Assembly: GCA_036971615.1 (NCBI GenBank) | Contig: JAYKKR010000009.1 | Span: forward strand, 620,001 to 684,000 | DNA from: Amyloporia xantha | Lineage: Eukaryota; Basidiomycota; Agaricomycetes; Polyporales; Adustoporiaceae | DNA length: 64,000 bases | Direction of reading: 5' to 3' | Part shown: positions 23,820 to 35,800 of the stretch, piece by piece | Layout of the letters: each line of letters opens with the position of its first letter | How positions within the stretch are numbered: position 1 is the stretch's first letter | The notes under the pieces: generated by a model | What the model saw: only the letters and a program-made list of their open reading frames with translations | The model's database searches: none | What the model was told of the DNA's origin: nothing | Position numbers and translations under genes: made by a program

Positions 23820-25469
23820 CTAATTAGTGAGAGAAATATCCCCATCCCACAGCACGGTTGGGCCCACAATATCAATGAGCCTTTGGACGCCACGCCGGTC
23901 TAAATTTCCGCAGCGGGTCAAACACAAACTGTGTATCCCCACTCCATACTCGTAGCGTTCCATCAAGCAGTCATGCAGACCGCTTTCGAATTCACCGAGA
24001 CGTCCATCGTGGTAAGTAAGGCGGTCGGCGAAGCGTGCTTTGCTCAGCTCGAGCATGCGCAACTTCGGAAGGCTGTATGTGTATACGGGTGGTTGCTCTC
24101 CTTCTGTGTTTACTCCACAATGTTTGAGTGCTTCAAGGAGACCATTACCACCGTCCAAATGGCGATCTTCGTCGATGTGCAATACTTCGAGGTTCGGTAA
24201 CCGACGAAAAAAGTCTAGCCACTCTTCCTTCTTGTCGAATAATTCGCCCCTGAATACCGCAGTGTGTACACCAGTGAGCGGAAGGACATCTAGGATCACG
24301 TTTATCCAAGAGTCCGCCATAGTGAGTTCTACGGTGGCTGCGGGATATATATCTTCTGTTTGTGTGGTGAAGTCTGGAGCCACAATGGTGTATCCACGTA
24401 TACGGTTATAGCCTATGGAGTCTATATAGAGAGTGCGTAGTTCCTCCAAGCTAGCAATCTTATCCGCAAGGGATTGAACAAGGGCATGACGCGGAGCAAC
24501 GGGAATGCTAGGATGGTTTTCGAGCTGATAATGGACCACGATGGACGACAGCTCCGGAAGAGATAGATGATTGAAGACATCGATGCAATTAACGTTCTTT
24601 GCCACTATGTGTATGGACCGCAAGCGAGATAAGGTGAAAACCTTGATGGGCGGAGTGACGATATCGTCGTGGAATCGTGTGTATTCTCCGTCTAGATAAA
24701 GGCTTTCCAAGAGAGGTAGTCCCTCCAATGCATCGAAGAAATCGGCGGCATCCAGCGGTACCTGCGATGGATAGTCGAAGACTCTAAGATCCTTCAGCGT
24801 CATGGACGTCAAGTAATTCCAACGGAGGATAGGCCAACTGGTCTCGAGCTGATAGAGGCGTGGTGTCTGATGACACTGGAGTGTGGCTGACAGTGACTCC
24901 ACAATTTGCTGTCGACGGTCACGGTCAGTCACCACCATGACAAAGGTCTCAAGAAGGGGCATTGGTCCTTTTGTTAGGTCGAATAGGTTCCTCAAAACGG
25001 GTTCGGAAGCCATGATACGGAGGCTTTGTACGCCGTGTATTTCCTTGCGCACCACATCGCATAAATGCTCCATGTTGGACACGTCTCTGATATCAATCTG
25101 AAGGGGAGCCTGCTTCGAGCGTTCCAGCAGAAGGGAAACCCACTCCGGACATGACGAGGTGACTATACCTGTCCAGAGCGACGGGCATGCTAAAGCAACT
25201 TCGCGCCAATGCTGGCATATATGCGTGACTTTGATCCAGCGGTACCGGGCGTGACTGCATACCCATGAATACGGGCCATGATTTTCCTCAGATGAGGGAG
25301 TGTAGAGAAAGATTTCCGCCAAGAGCTCTGGAGGAAGAATGGACACGGAAGCAAGTGTATTCCATCGAGACTTCTGCTGTCTAATCGATTCAGAAAGAGC
25401 GGCAGTTTGTTGTTCGATGTCTCCGGAGTGCCGCAGTGCTAGAGCCATGGAGGGAGCACTTCCCGACAT
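23820..25469 (-). CDS. F-box-like protein, intronless
   Basis: Predicted substrate receptor of an SCF ubiquitin ligase, 549 residues in one exon. A short helix (EQQTAALSESIRQQKSRW) precedes the F-box at about 40-95. Its core reads SILPPELLAEIFLYTP, then HARYRWIKVTHICQHWREVA and LACPSLWTGI, the usual Agaricomycete pattern with the Skp1-binding LPPEL and the W(K/R)EVA motif. The remaining 440 residues are leucine-rich, without sharp repeats, and probably bind substrate. The start follows the family habit of a short N-terminal extension. It is not close in sequence to the F-box genes of the 40-53 kb cluster. Confidence 0.85.
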   Translation of the reverse strand: MSGSAPSMALALRHSGDIEQQTAALSESIRQQKSRWNTLASVSILPPELLAEIFLYTPSSEENHGPYSWVCSHARYRWIKVTHICQHWREVALACPSLWTGIVTSSCPEWVSLLLERSKQAPLQIDIRDVSNMEHLCDVVRKEIHGVQSLRIMASEPVLRNLFDLTKGPMPLLETFVMVVTDRDRRQQIVESLSATLQCHQTPRLYQLETSWPILRWNYLTSMTLKDLRVFDYPSQVPLDAADFFDALEGLPLLESLYLDGEYTRFHDDIVTPPIKVFTLSRLRSIHIVAKNVNCIDVFNHLSLPELSSIVVHYQLENHPSIPVAPRHALVQSLADKIASLEELRTLYIDSIGYNRIRGYTIVAPDFTTQTEDIYPAATVELTMADSWINVILDVLPLTGVHTAVFRGELFDKKEEWLDFFRRLPNLEVLHIDEDRHLDGGNGLLEALKHCGVNTEGEQPPVYTYSLPKLRMLELSKARFADRLTYHDGRLGEFESGLHDCLMERYEYGVGIHSLCLTRCGNLDRRGVQRLIDIVGPTVLWDGDISLTN

Positions 25470-26764
25470 ATCTCGTCTGTCTGTGACTCAGGACTGAGCT
25501 AAAGCAGTATTGTCATGACACGACGTACAATACGGCTATTGTTCTGCAGGTGCTGTAGACGTGACGCACAACAACTTCAAATTGTCAGATTTAGAGCTTG
25601 TAGAAACATTGATGACCACTCACTTGTCAGTTGGGCTAATCAGTCCAGAGATGCACTACTAGCGGTCCAAGTACGATATAGAGGGTTTCGTACCGAGTAG
25701 TACTCGTAATAGAGTGTATTTGCAGAGACCTAGGTCACGGCCAAAAAGGAAATTTTCTTACGTTTTCGTGATCTGATTGGCTGATAAGCGAGACCTAAGT
25801 CTCTGCAAATACACTCTAATCCGTGTCAGAGCTTGTCAGAGTCGTAGCCAGCAGACGCCTGAAGCTGGAGCGCTGTTGTCGGCTGGATTAGTCTGGATTA
25901 GTCCGAACTTTCACCGCTAATTACTTAGTAAGTGCTTAAATGTTGTACAACATGTAAACATGATCGCGACGATGAGCAAGTGTCATTTGTATCAACAGAC
26001 CGCGCCTTGGACGGTGTGTACCACGGCTTTCAGGTTTCAGTCAACGATGAATTCGAAGGAATAGCCATAGCCCATTCAATCTCTGCGGTCGTTAAGTTAT
26101 TAGCTTCGCTCGCCTCATCCAGAATCCGCACTCTCAGCTACGACTGTCCCCGATTCCCTACCGTTTCTTCCGGTGCTGCAGTCCTTTCTGCGAATATTAT
26201 CTTATTTTATTTGTAGTACCTTTCACTCTGATCCGTCAAAATGTTTGCTCAAATTTAGTCCGGAAGCCTGAGTAATTCAAGAAGGACGAAATGTCGAAAT
26301 CGACGCCCAGTGGCGGGGTGACTACCATACGGAAGGCTCGCTTATCAGCACGTTACGTTCGTCAGGATGGAGATTGCTCTGAAGCCAATGGTCCCATGGG
26401 AGGGTTCGAGCTGGTGCTAAATCCCACCATGACTCCCCGACGGAATCAAGCACTGAAATGTGATAGCCTACATATATTGGGTACCTATGCCAGTGTTTCT
26501 CCACCTAGATGAGAATACTAACCTATGCATAAGTATGCATAGTACTAGTGCGTGCTAACGCTCAACTGACGGAATGCTCTGACCGATGGTGAAACCAATC
26601 AGCACACTAAAGCACTCGAGGTCCTTCGGAAAAAGCAGTTATCGATTCCCTGTTGGACAGATATATCCTCCGCTGAAAACGTACATGAGAATAAACCAAG
26701 GTTTCGAATGTGTCCTTTCCTGATTATTAAGCATACATTGGGAAGCAATGTGTTTCCAACAGGA
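25470..26764. other. Intergenic region with a MITE-like hairpin
   Basis: About 1.3 kb between two minus-strand genes. Apart from the hairpin at 25710-25818, I see only short unrecognised frames (25932-26216, 26291-26512). Confidence 0.45.
25710..25818. mobile_element. MITE-like element, 109 bp with about 27-bp terminal inverted repeats
   Basis: The left end TAGAGTGTATTTGCAGAGAC is answered by the right end GTCTCTGCAAATACACTCTA. The pairing extends about seven more bases inward with one or two mismatches, leaving a loop of about 55 bases rich in A and T. A TA at each outer edge could be a 2-bp target duplication, as in Tc1/mariner-type elements. There is no coding capacity, so it would be non-autonomous. 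Confidence 0.7.
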
Positions 26765-27805
26765 CTATCCATGAATGGAGGTCGATGAATCGCTGTCCTC
26801 GTCTTGATCTGCCATCGACGTCCCAACCTCAGTCTTCGAACTCGCCCTGCGCTCATTCACGGCATCAAGGAGACTCAGAGCGAAGCGGCGGTTGAATCCA
26901 ACGCGTCTGAAACTAATTTTGATAGGCACCAACTCTCCAGCGGCGTACATGGCGTGCAGCTCCGAGCGGTATTTCTTGTGGCCGGACAGTCCAACCACCG
27001 CCTCGCGAGTCTGCGTAGCGAGTATGAGGAGGGCGCCATTGGGCTTTTTCTGCGACATACCTTCTCCGGAAGAGCGGCAAAAAGCTCCGCATTCATAGGT
27101 TCCGCTACACCTCGGCCGTAGGTCCCTAGATAGTGCCACTCGCCCGCGACATGGGCTATGAGCTCATTCTTGGGCCTCAGCAGCTTTTGGTTCTTGCATT
27201 CTACCCAGGAGCCCTTCTTGGATCGACGACGAGGCGGTTTGACCGAATATCCAACATGAGGATAATTCTCCCAAATCGTCTCGTCTCTCAGGAGAATCAC
27301 ACTCATCTTTCCGCTGGTTCGTGGATCTCAGTAGGCGCGAGCGGAAACGAGGAGAGAAATGTGCAGCTCACAATAACTGGAGGATACGACGACAACGGCG
27401 AAGGACTGTATGTGAGTTTTCGTGTACTCAAATTTGAGGGTCAGGAAGACTACACTTGCCGGTTTGACAGCCTTCAGATATAATCTCGGATTGCGCTCAT
27501 AACAGAATGGTATAGGATTCTCAGTCATCGAGCTGTCAGTATTGGCAGCTAGGGGAGCATTCCATGGTTGACTGAAGCCCCGAGCCTCCTCAAGTTCTGC
27601 TTTGGTCTGCGCCAACTGCGTAGTCAGTTCGGCATTCTGTGTCTTCCAATGGGTGGTGTTGATTCAGAAACAGACTGCGAACCCAGCGATGGAGACTTAC
27701 TTCTACCGCTTGCAGCCGGCGCCGAAGGCGGACAACCTCCTCGTTTTGAACGTTGAGGACGACTTGAAGAATGTTAGTTGGAACGTCGACGGTGAGGGAA
27801 GTCAT
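26765..27805 (-). CDS. DUF6697-type protein with N-terminal coiled coil
   Basis: Protein of unknown function from a family expanded in Agaricomycetes. Exons (minus) 27805-27701, 27642-27456, 27326-27061 and 27010-26765 close in frame to 267 residues. The N terminus MTSLTVDVPTNILQVVLNVQ leads into a coiled coil (EEVVRLRRRLQAVE to TQLAQTKAELEEA). The C-terminal half has the family signature GEWHYLGTYGRG, then FAALPEKTREAVV and MYAAGELVPIKISFRRVGFN. The last intron (27060-27011) is 50 nt with a strong gtatgt donor. Ignoring it gives a false frameshift. The third exon's acceptor is weaker. The family name is from memory of the motif, so a search should confirm it. Confidence 0.72.
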
Positions 27806-27939
27806 GGTGAGTGGCTGAAGACAGCGTGCGACCGGACGATGGAAGCCAGCCACCAGCACCCTAGCCACGAGGATTGGGAGAAGGTCACGCAGGCCAAACT
27901 CTATCGGAGCACAGTACCTTCCTTCTATGAATATAGAAT

Positions 27940-28417
27940 TTACTCCTTGGATACATTCTCGTTCTCACGCAGATTATGCCGACCAAAGTCGCCGTGAGCG
28001 TCATAGAGCGATAAGGTTTGAGAATAAGGGCAGAGTGCAGCAGAGAAGATACTCGGCTCGGAGGATCTCGGCATGTCTAGACTATGTCGAGAACATACAT
28101 CGACTGACCGAGCTGAGATCATGGACATTGAAGATGCATGAATACTAGATATATTCGTTCTTACGATGAGAAGACAGTGTCGCAAGACCTCCGGGCCGCT
28201 CAGGAAGGCGAACCACAGATCCTGAAGGTGAGAGCATGACGAGCGAGGATCGGAGAGTGCCCACCAGCTGAAGTCTCGCCTGATCGCCAGACACAGCTAG
28301 ACCGCCCAGAAGCTCACCTGCATGCAAGCCGAGGAAATAAGAAGACATTTGGATGATCTCCCGAGGGAAAAAACCCCGTAAGCAGTGCAGTTCCTTGAAC
28401 AATGTTTCGACATTCAT
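27940..28417 (-). CDS. Hypothetical small protein, two exons
   Basis: Exons 28417-28165 and 28103-27940 join at good GT-AG sites (donor gtaaga, acceptor gtcag) and give 138 residues. It begins MNVETLFKELHCLRGFFPRE and ends NLRENENVSKE. No motif or homologue is recognised. It lies head-to-tail upstream of the DUF6697-type gene, so it could instead be an unrelated 5' fragment. Support is limited to frame closure and plausible amino-acid usage. Confidence 0.35.
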
Positions 28418-29449
28418 AGGTTCATGATCAAGAGAGCAATTCGAGTCTGTTCAGACTCGTATAGTACATGCGAGTCGCGATCGGAAGAGGTCACTAGCAC
28501 CATTTTCACGTGTTTACACTCATCGTATCGACAAGCGCCCAATTGTAGCGGTCTGCGATTCACAGCATCTGCAACAGGTTGGCTACAGGCTCGCTACTGC
28601 TAGGGCGCGTTGACGTAAACCTTTCGTCTGTTTGATTGTGCTGCTGACTTGTTGTCATGTCATTGTGCCTATGCATAGCTTAAGGAGGGTGTCCGCTACG
28701 CACCGTACTCAAAACACTCACCCAAGACGCCACCATTTCATTCGGACCGCACTCGGGGCATAATGTGGCCATGCTACAATGCTTCATCTGTGAAGCTTAG
28801 AGCATCTGGCATAAGCTAGGGCCGAAGGTCCGGGAAATGGACAGTTTATTATTTTCAAGTGCAGGCTGAGAACCGGACTAGAGTGGCCGTGCTGGCCATG
28901 CTGTGGCACTGGAATCTAATGAGGCCTGTGTTCAAGTTGTCCCACAAGTCGATGCCTGGATCTTATGTATCGTGCCAAGCCCGTTACGGAGATAATCTAG
29001 GAGAGAGACACAGACGAGGTGAGTCTGTGAAGCTCCGCCGTTGCGGTGACATGGGCGTCCATGGTGCGGGAAGCGAACCAATCTGGGGCAAGCGCTCATC
29101 CCCGCTTACCCCGTGGCACACCATCTTCTCCTCATCAAATCAGCGTCGGAGAAGGTCAGCTGAGACCCGAAACCGACAGTAGACATCCTGGAATCATGTG
29201 GGCCTTGTGCACGTATGGCCAGGTGATGTCCAGACTGTCGCAGAGAGTTTGCAGCGTGCTCCTCCCGTTCCTCTGCAATGATCCATAACAAGGCACCGAT
29301 GGCACGGAGTCTGATATCTGCACCTAACTTCCGGCCTCATCGCTATTCCCGCAGCCCTATAAGTACTACGGAGCTTCTATCTCGAACTCTGTGCTTTCCC
29401 CAAGCTACCTCGCGCACGGCAGTTCATTTGCAACCTCCAGCCTCTGTTC
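28418..29449. other. Intergenic region and promoter side of the MFS transporter
   Basis: About 1 kb without a recognisable gene. Frames at 28859-29182 and 29046-29288 are short and unfamiliar. The last 100 bases are pyrimidine-rich, as expected near a fungal transcription start. Confidence 0.4.
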
Positions 29450-31872
29450 ATGGCGAGCTCCGAGAAAGTCGACCCCTCTCACGTCGAGGACGCCGCCAGC
29501 TTCGACAAGGGGCAGCAGTATGGTAACCTGTCGGTCCTCGCCCAGGCTGCCGCGACAGACAAGGCACTGAAGCCTCTGCAAGCCGTCCGCATGTATTGGA
29601 AGGCGACCTTCTGGTGTCTGTTCATGTGCATGGGCGCGCTCTTGTGGGGGTACGATTCGCAGGTGAGGACGACCATCAGTGATCCCCTGGCGCACATGCC
29701 CGTGCCCAACCCATCAAATTGAAAACTCATGCTCTTCATTGCCTCCGAACTTTCTCCGCGCCGCTGTAGGTCGGAGGTGGTTTGCTCAGTGTCCCTTCCT
29801 TCCGTCGAGATTTTGGTTTCGAAAGCGATGGCAACTACATTCTCGCCGCCCGATGGCAAAGCGCCTTCAACAGTATCAGCTCCGTTGGCGGTATGTTTGG
29901 TGGTCTTTCCCTCGGTTACGTCTCCGACAAATTTGGGTGAGAGCGCCTGACTGCTCTCCATTACGTGCTCGCGACTGATCATTCCCTCACGCACAGACGA
30001 CGAGGCGCCGTGGCGCTATGCTGCTGCGTCTCCATCGTCGGCATCTTGATTCAGTTCTTCACATATCCCCACAGGAACGCCCAACTGCTTGTCGGCAAAT
30101 TGGTCAATGGTTACGCGCTCGGTATGTCCATTCTCTCGCGGGCCTTGTTATTTCCTAATTCTGCTTGGTTGCAGGAATGTACGTGTCTGGTGCTAGTTCG
30201 TACTGTGCGGAGGTGTCTCCCCTAGCACTGCGGGGTATCACGACAGCGTCGGTAAATCTGTGGATTGACTGTGAGTACCATTGGTTTCTCTGACCAAAAG
30301 TCAATTTTGATGTGATCTTCATCGCAGTGGGACAATTGTAAGTGGCGTTTGACATGGGGAATTTATCCCTTCTGACATCATATTCGTAGCATGTCGAATG
30401 GCGTCATCAAAGGCACAGGAAACTTCACGTCAGCCTACGCCTACAGGCTGCCTTTGTCAGTAGTTATCGCTTACTGATTTTGGATCGCTTACCTGAACTT
30501 ATTCACGCGCAGCGCTTTGCAATGGATCTTCCCCGTCATCCTGCTTTGCGGTCTGCCATTCGCCCCAGAGTCACCTTGGTGGCTCGTGCGCAAAGGCCGA
30601 AAGGAGGAAGCCCGCGCTATCCTGGCACGCCTCGCGGGAGACGTGACGGATGTAGATTTGCAGTTGCAACAAATCGAGAACACGATCGCCCTCGAGGAGA
30701 CTTTCGCAGCGAACACCACATACAGCGACTGTTTCAGAGGTCCGTTCCGTCGTTATTCAGATGGAGACCTCTATTCACGGCTCAATTGAATACTGCGTCT
30801 ACTAGGCATCAACTTGAGGCGGACGGTGATCGCGTGCATGGTTTTCGTCCTGCAGCAAGCCGCAGGTGAGAAAATCAAAGGACGTTGTTGGAAGTAAATT
30901 TGACCGTGCACCATATAGGTGTCGTGTTCGTGCTCGGCTTCAGCACCTACTTCTTTGAGCTGGCCGGTTTCGCTGACAGCAAGGCTTTCGATCTCGGAGT
31001 CGGTGTGACCGCTATTGGTGTATGGATGTCTTTCATTGCGTTGGGGATTGGACTGTAAGCTAATCGCTGTACTGCTTGTGCTTCTCAGGTCGTCGGCAAC
31101 CTGTTTACATTCTACACTGTCAACCGATTCGGACGTCGTTTCATCTTCAACTGGACTTTGTTTGCATGCTGCATCGTCTTGCTGATCATCGGCTTCCTTG
31201 CGATTCCCACAAACAACCAGAATGCGAAATGGGCCATCGCTGCTTTGGTAAGTGTCGTAATTTTCTGACCTACTTACACCGGGTGTTCTTTAGACTGACT
31301 TGTTCCCTGACAGACGCTGGTGTATAACTTCATCTACCAAACGGGAATGTGGGTTGAACCCGCCCAAATCCAGCGGACATTACTGACGTTCTGCGATCAT
31401 TCAGTGGCCCTCTGGGATATGTCATATTCGCTGAGGTGTCTTCGGCGAAGCTGAGGTCGAAGACCGTCGGCATCGGTATCCTGGTCAACTCTTTGTGTGG
31501 CATGGTGATGAATATCGTGTGCCCCTACCTGTAAGTGTCCTATTTCCACGCGTTGAGTCGCTGGACCGCTCACCGTTTGTGTGCGCGTGCCAGCGTGAAC
31601 CCTGACGAGGCCAACCTCGGAGGGAAGGTCGGCTTCATCTTCGGTGGTCTCTCCGTCCTTGGCATCGCGTGGGCGTACTTTTACATTCCGGAGACGAAGA
31701 ACCGCACGGTGGATGAGTGAGTCGCCATGGCCAGCCTCCGAATGTAATGCACTAACAGCATGGTTTTTTCTTCAGACTCGACCTGATGTTCGAGCGGGGA
31801 GTCCCACCGCGCAAGTTCGCTACATACCAAATCGAAGACGAAGATCTCGTCTTGGAAGATGCCAAGCATTAG
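29450..31872 (+). CDS. MFS sugar transporter (alpha-glucoside/maltose permease type)
   Basis: Plasma-membrane sugar:proton symporter of the major facilitator superfamily. Exons: 29450-29662, 29770-29936, 29997-30121, 30175-30270, 30328-30337, 30390-30455, 30513-30739, 30806-30865, 30919-31019, 31089-31247, 31314-31348, 31405-31530, 31594-31716 and 31776-31872, giving 534 residues. Sugar-porter landmarks appear in order: LWGYDSQVGGG in TM1, VSDKFGRRGA between TM2 and TM3, AEVSPLALRG after TM4, PESPWWLVRKGR after TM6, VNRFGRR between TM8 and TM9, and the C-terminal YFYIPETKNRTVDELD. About twelve hydrophobic segments are readable. The PESPWWL form and long tails fit alpha-glucoside:H+ symporters, but substrate is inference. 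The fifth exon is 10 nt. An ABC transporter follows on the same strand. Confidence 0.9.
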
Positions 31873-32857
31873 CATTGTGTTTCTACGCGATCAGCTACTG
31901 TAAAACCCGCTTTACGGCTTACTCTTGCCCGCCTCGTTTCACGACCCTCTATGTTATTGATGAAGCCTGTCTGCTTGGATTGCTGACGATACACGCATAT
32001 ACGCCGACGAATATATTGTACGAGATACCATACATGTCATTAATGCAGGCTAACTTTCGCCTTTCTACTTTGCTGGTTGAGTGCTACACGGATTTCAGGG
32101 CTACTGGAGGTGCAGTTTTAGTCGATCCGGTAGCCGCGTGAGTTGGAGGATTTCTGCGTACAGTTCTACATGTATCACATTTGGTATCGCTGTGCAGAAA
32201 CGCCCAAACAGCCTCGTCGACGTCGGTGTTCTAGCCCGGCTTCCGATCGCGATCACTGGCGTCATTTGCATGACTGGCGCCATGGTGCCCAGATGCCGAG
32301 AAGGAACACGGCCGGCATTGTCGGCATTTATGCCGGCGACAGTGAATTACTATGTTTAGACGAATATTGATTGGTCACATCAGGCTTGTCTGGACTTTGG
32401 AAGGGCTTGGCACGGAATTTATTGTGCGTGTTTTCTCTCCTCCTGATCTCGAAAATTATCCGTGCCGTCGCGGTTTAGTGCAGTCTGCGTGCCTCTATCT
32501 TGCGGTGGTGATGCTCTGTGTGACTATCGAGGCTGAGAGTGTACTCAATGGCTAGCCGAGGTCGTACTTTACGCCAATACAGTGGTCGTGTACTCACCGC
32601 TCGGCGTCTTCGGAATCCGACTCGACATGCCGTTGCAATTTTGTGACCCCAGTCTCCGAGTATGTGCAATCAGCGCCGAACTTATCTCATCGTGCCTTTG
32701 GGGCCCCGTGTGGCGGAAAAGTGTTATCGCAGACCGCACGACTTAAGAGGGGCTGAGACCGTTCTCAGTGCGTCCGAGGAGCCTGCTTACTGGGGCATTG
32801 GCGGGCAGTCCTGCGTGATTTCTCTGAGTACTCTATTCTTCCATCTCGCTTGTCCCA
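31873..32857. other. Intergenic region between MFS and ABC transporter genes
   Basis: Nearly 1 kb of sequence with short unrecognised frames on both strands. It must hold the MFS terminator and the ABC promoter. No clear element seen. Confidence 0.4.
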
Positions 32858-35800
32858 ATGGATCCGGAGAAGAAAACAGACTCGGAAGCTTCGTCGATTG
32901 TTGAGACCACTCAGGTCCTCGAAAAGAATGGCACCGACATTGATCTCGAGAAGACCGCAGCGGATGTGAACGAGAAAGCCGTCCCTGAATACTCGGTGCA
33001 CCAGTCTCGCAAGCTAGAGTTCGACAAGGGTGAGGAACACCTAAATTTCAGGACGGCATTGGTGGCAGTTATGGTATGGGCACCTCGAACTTCATTATGC
33101 CTTACATGCATTTTACATATTGTCTGTTAGGCTTCCCAAGGATCCTCCTCCGCCTGCACCTAAATCCCTGGATGACGCAAAGGTAGGTCTGGAAGTGCGA
33201 TGAGTATGACGGGAGTCTTTAAACATAACGAGCCCAGGTCATCCCCGATGGTGTATGCATCCATCTTTTCGATTCTCACCTATGCCTGGATCAATCCACT
33301 GATGGTCAGTCTTCCAACGTCCAATGTCCTCCGAAGTCAGGGAGGCTAACTCGTTTCAGACTCTGGGTTACCAACGCACCTTGCAAGCCACAGATCTCTG
33401 GAAGGTGGACGAGAGCCGTGAGTCCGGCACACTCGGTCCTCAGCTAGATGCCGCGTGGGCCCGTCGCGTGAAGGAGGCGGACGAGTGGAATTCGCGTCTG
33501 GCTAAGGGAGAGATCAAGCCCAACCTTTGGACGCGTACGAAATGGTTCCTCTCCGGCGCAGGGTTCGGTAAGAGGCGGACGGAGCGGGAGAGACGGTGGC
33601 GCGATGTAGACGGAAAGAAGGAGGCGAGCTTGGCGTGGGCGCTGAATGATGTGTTTGGGTGGACGTTCTGGACTGGAGGGGCATTCAAGGTGTGCATATA
33701 TGCGCGTTACAACTGGACAGGGATGCACGAATGACGATAATTTTTCCCTAGGTCATCGGCGATACCTCACAGCTCATGGGACCTCTGATTGTCAGGGTGA
33801 GTGTTCTGGCATCTCATGCAGCCTGATGCACAAAGTCAACTTGTTCGCATATGACAGGCGGTTATCGACTTCAGCAATGACAGGGTGGCGGCTCAGAAGG
33901 CCGGCCAGACCCCTCCACATATCGGGCGAGGCGTCGGCATGGCCATTGGCCTGTTCTGCACCACGGTCACCGCGAGTGTCTGCCAGCATCAGGTTGGTTC
34001 TTCCGTATGAACTACGCGCATGTGCTCACTCGGTGTCTTGCGTACGGCGATACCGTAGTTTTTCTGGCGTTCTATGACGACAGGGTTGTTAGCCCGCGCG
34101 GCATTGATCAGCTCTATATACAAGCGAGGCGTTGCACTGACAGGCAAGGCTCGCACCAGTCTTCCCAACGCCAAGCTGGTGACGCATATATCGACTGATG
34201 TGAGTCGTCTCGGGCGCATACATCCGGTAGTTGTGCAACTAAAAGTTCAATCACAGGTCAGTCGGGTGGACGCATGTGCGCAGTGGTTCGTGAGTACATA
34301 TTCAATAAGATAGCGCGCTCTCATTGTGTCTCACCGATTCCACCCGCTTGATTTAGCACGCAAGTAAGCATAGCAAATTCAGGGATCCAGCTAAGCGTGT
34401 TACTGATTGTTTTGGCAGCTTGGACAGCTCCGATTCAAGTGACGATCTGCTTGATCATCCTGCTTGTCGAGGTACCTCACTCTCCCTGATTTGCATCCGA
34501 CCGATAAGTAACTCGGTTGTTTTGTAGTTAGGTCCTTCCGCACTAGCGGGCTTCTCACTGTTCCTCCTGATCATTCCCATCCAAGAACGTGTTATGTCCT
34601 TCCAGTTTGGCATCGGCAAGAAAACGCTGAAATGGACGGATAAGCGGTCGAAGCTCATTCTTGAGGTGCTCGGTAGGTATATACATATATGCGCAGCGAG
34701 ACCGTGCTGAAGGGGAGGCTCTAGGTGCTATGCGCGTCGTGAAATACTTCTCATACGAGGCGCCCTTCTTGAAACGTAGGTTTCCATTCTATAGTGGGGA
34801 ATAATTTATTTGCTCAAGCATTGAACAGGCATCTATGATATGCGCAAGATCGAGCTGAAAGGCATCAGAAAGATTCAGTTTGCCCGCTCGGCCAAGTACG
34901 TCATCGATCCAGTTGTCTATATGCACTTGGCACTGACACAAAGATTAGCATCGCATCTGCGTACTCCGTTCCTGTTCTTGCCGCGACCTTGTCCTTCGTT
35001 ACGTACACCTCGACAAGTCACTCGTTCAACGTTGCGATCATCTTCTCTTCGCTGTCTCTATTCAATGTGTGTTCTTTCGTGATAATTGACATATCCTGGA
35101 AGCTCTGACATGCCCGTACTACTTCAATTTACAGCTTTTGCGCCAACCTCTCATGTTCCTTCCGCGTGCTCTTTCAGCCACGACTGACGCACAAAACGCT
35201 CTCGAGCGCTTGAAAGCGCTCTTCCATGCAGAGCTTATGGAGGGTGAGGCGTTTCCTATCGACCGCACACAGGAGCCTGCCCTGTTGGTCGAGGACGCCA
35301 CCTTTGAGTGGGAAGAGAGCGCAGGGAACAAGGAGATGATCGCAAATTCCAAAGCCTCGGAGAAGGCGGCTGCAATGGAGCGAGCAGGTGCTCCTTTCCA
35401 GGTTCGCGATATCAACCTTTCAATTCCTCGCGGGACACTGGCAGCGGTTGTCGGATCTGTTGGAAGGTGAGCATGAGCGATATCGAATATTTGACGTTCA
35501 CTGGCCATCGAGCGATTGACTGTACTCCATTCATAGTGGCAAGGTGATGTGATGTCGCCATATACAGATTGATGATTTGCTGACGTTCGTATGTAGTCGA
35601 GTCTCCTACAAGGCCTCATTGGGGAGATGCGCAAGGTCCGAGGCAACCTGTCCTTCGGAGGGAAGGTGGCATATTGCTCGCAGACTGCGTGGATTCAGAA
35701 TGCCACCCTAGTAGGTACAACATACGTCTTTTTCGAATTCTGTCTGACTCTCGTTGTAGAAAGAAAACATCCTATTCGGACAGCCATTGGTCGAAGATAG

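Noticed and set aside
27011..27060. Apparent frameshift in the DUF6697-type gene
   Set aside because: A 50-nt GT-AG intron with a strong gtatgt donor explains the frame change and joins two conserved segments.
29479..29994. 171-codon minus frame over the MFS first exons
   Set aside because: Antisense to well-supported transporter exons with TM1 and TM2 motifs.
33183..33304. Apparent one-base C-run frameshift near the start of the ABC transporter
   Set aside because: Using the acceptor five bases upstream (taacgag, 33232) keeps the frame and the expected start of TMD1.
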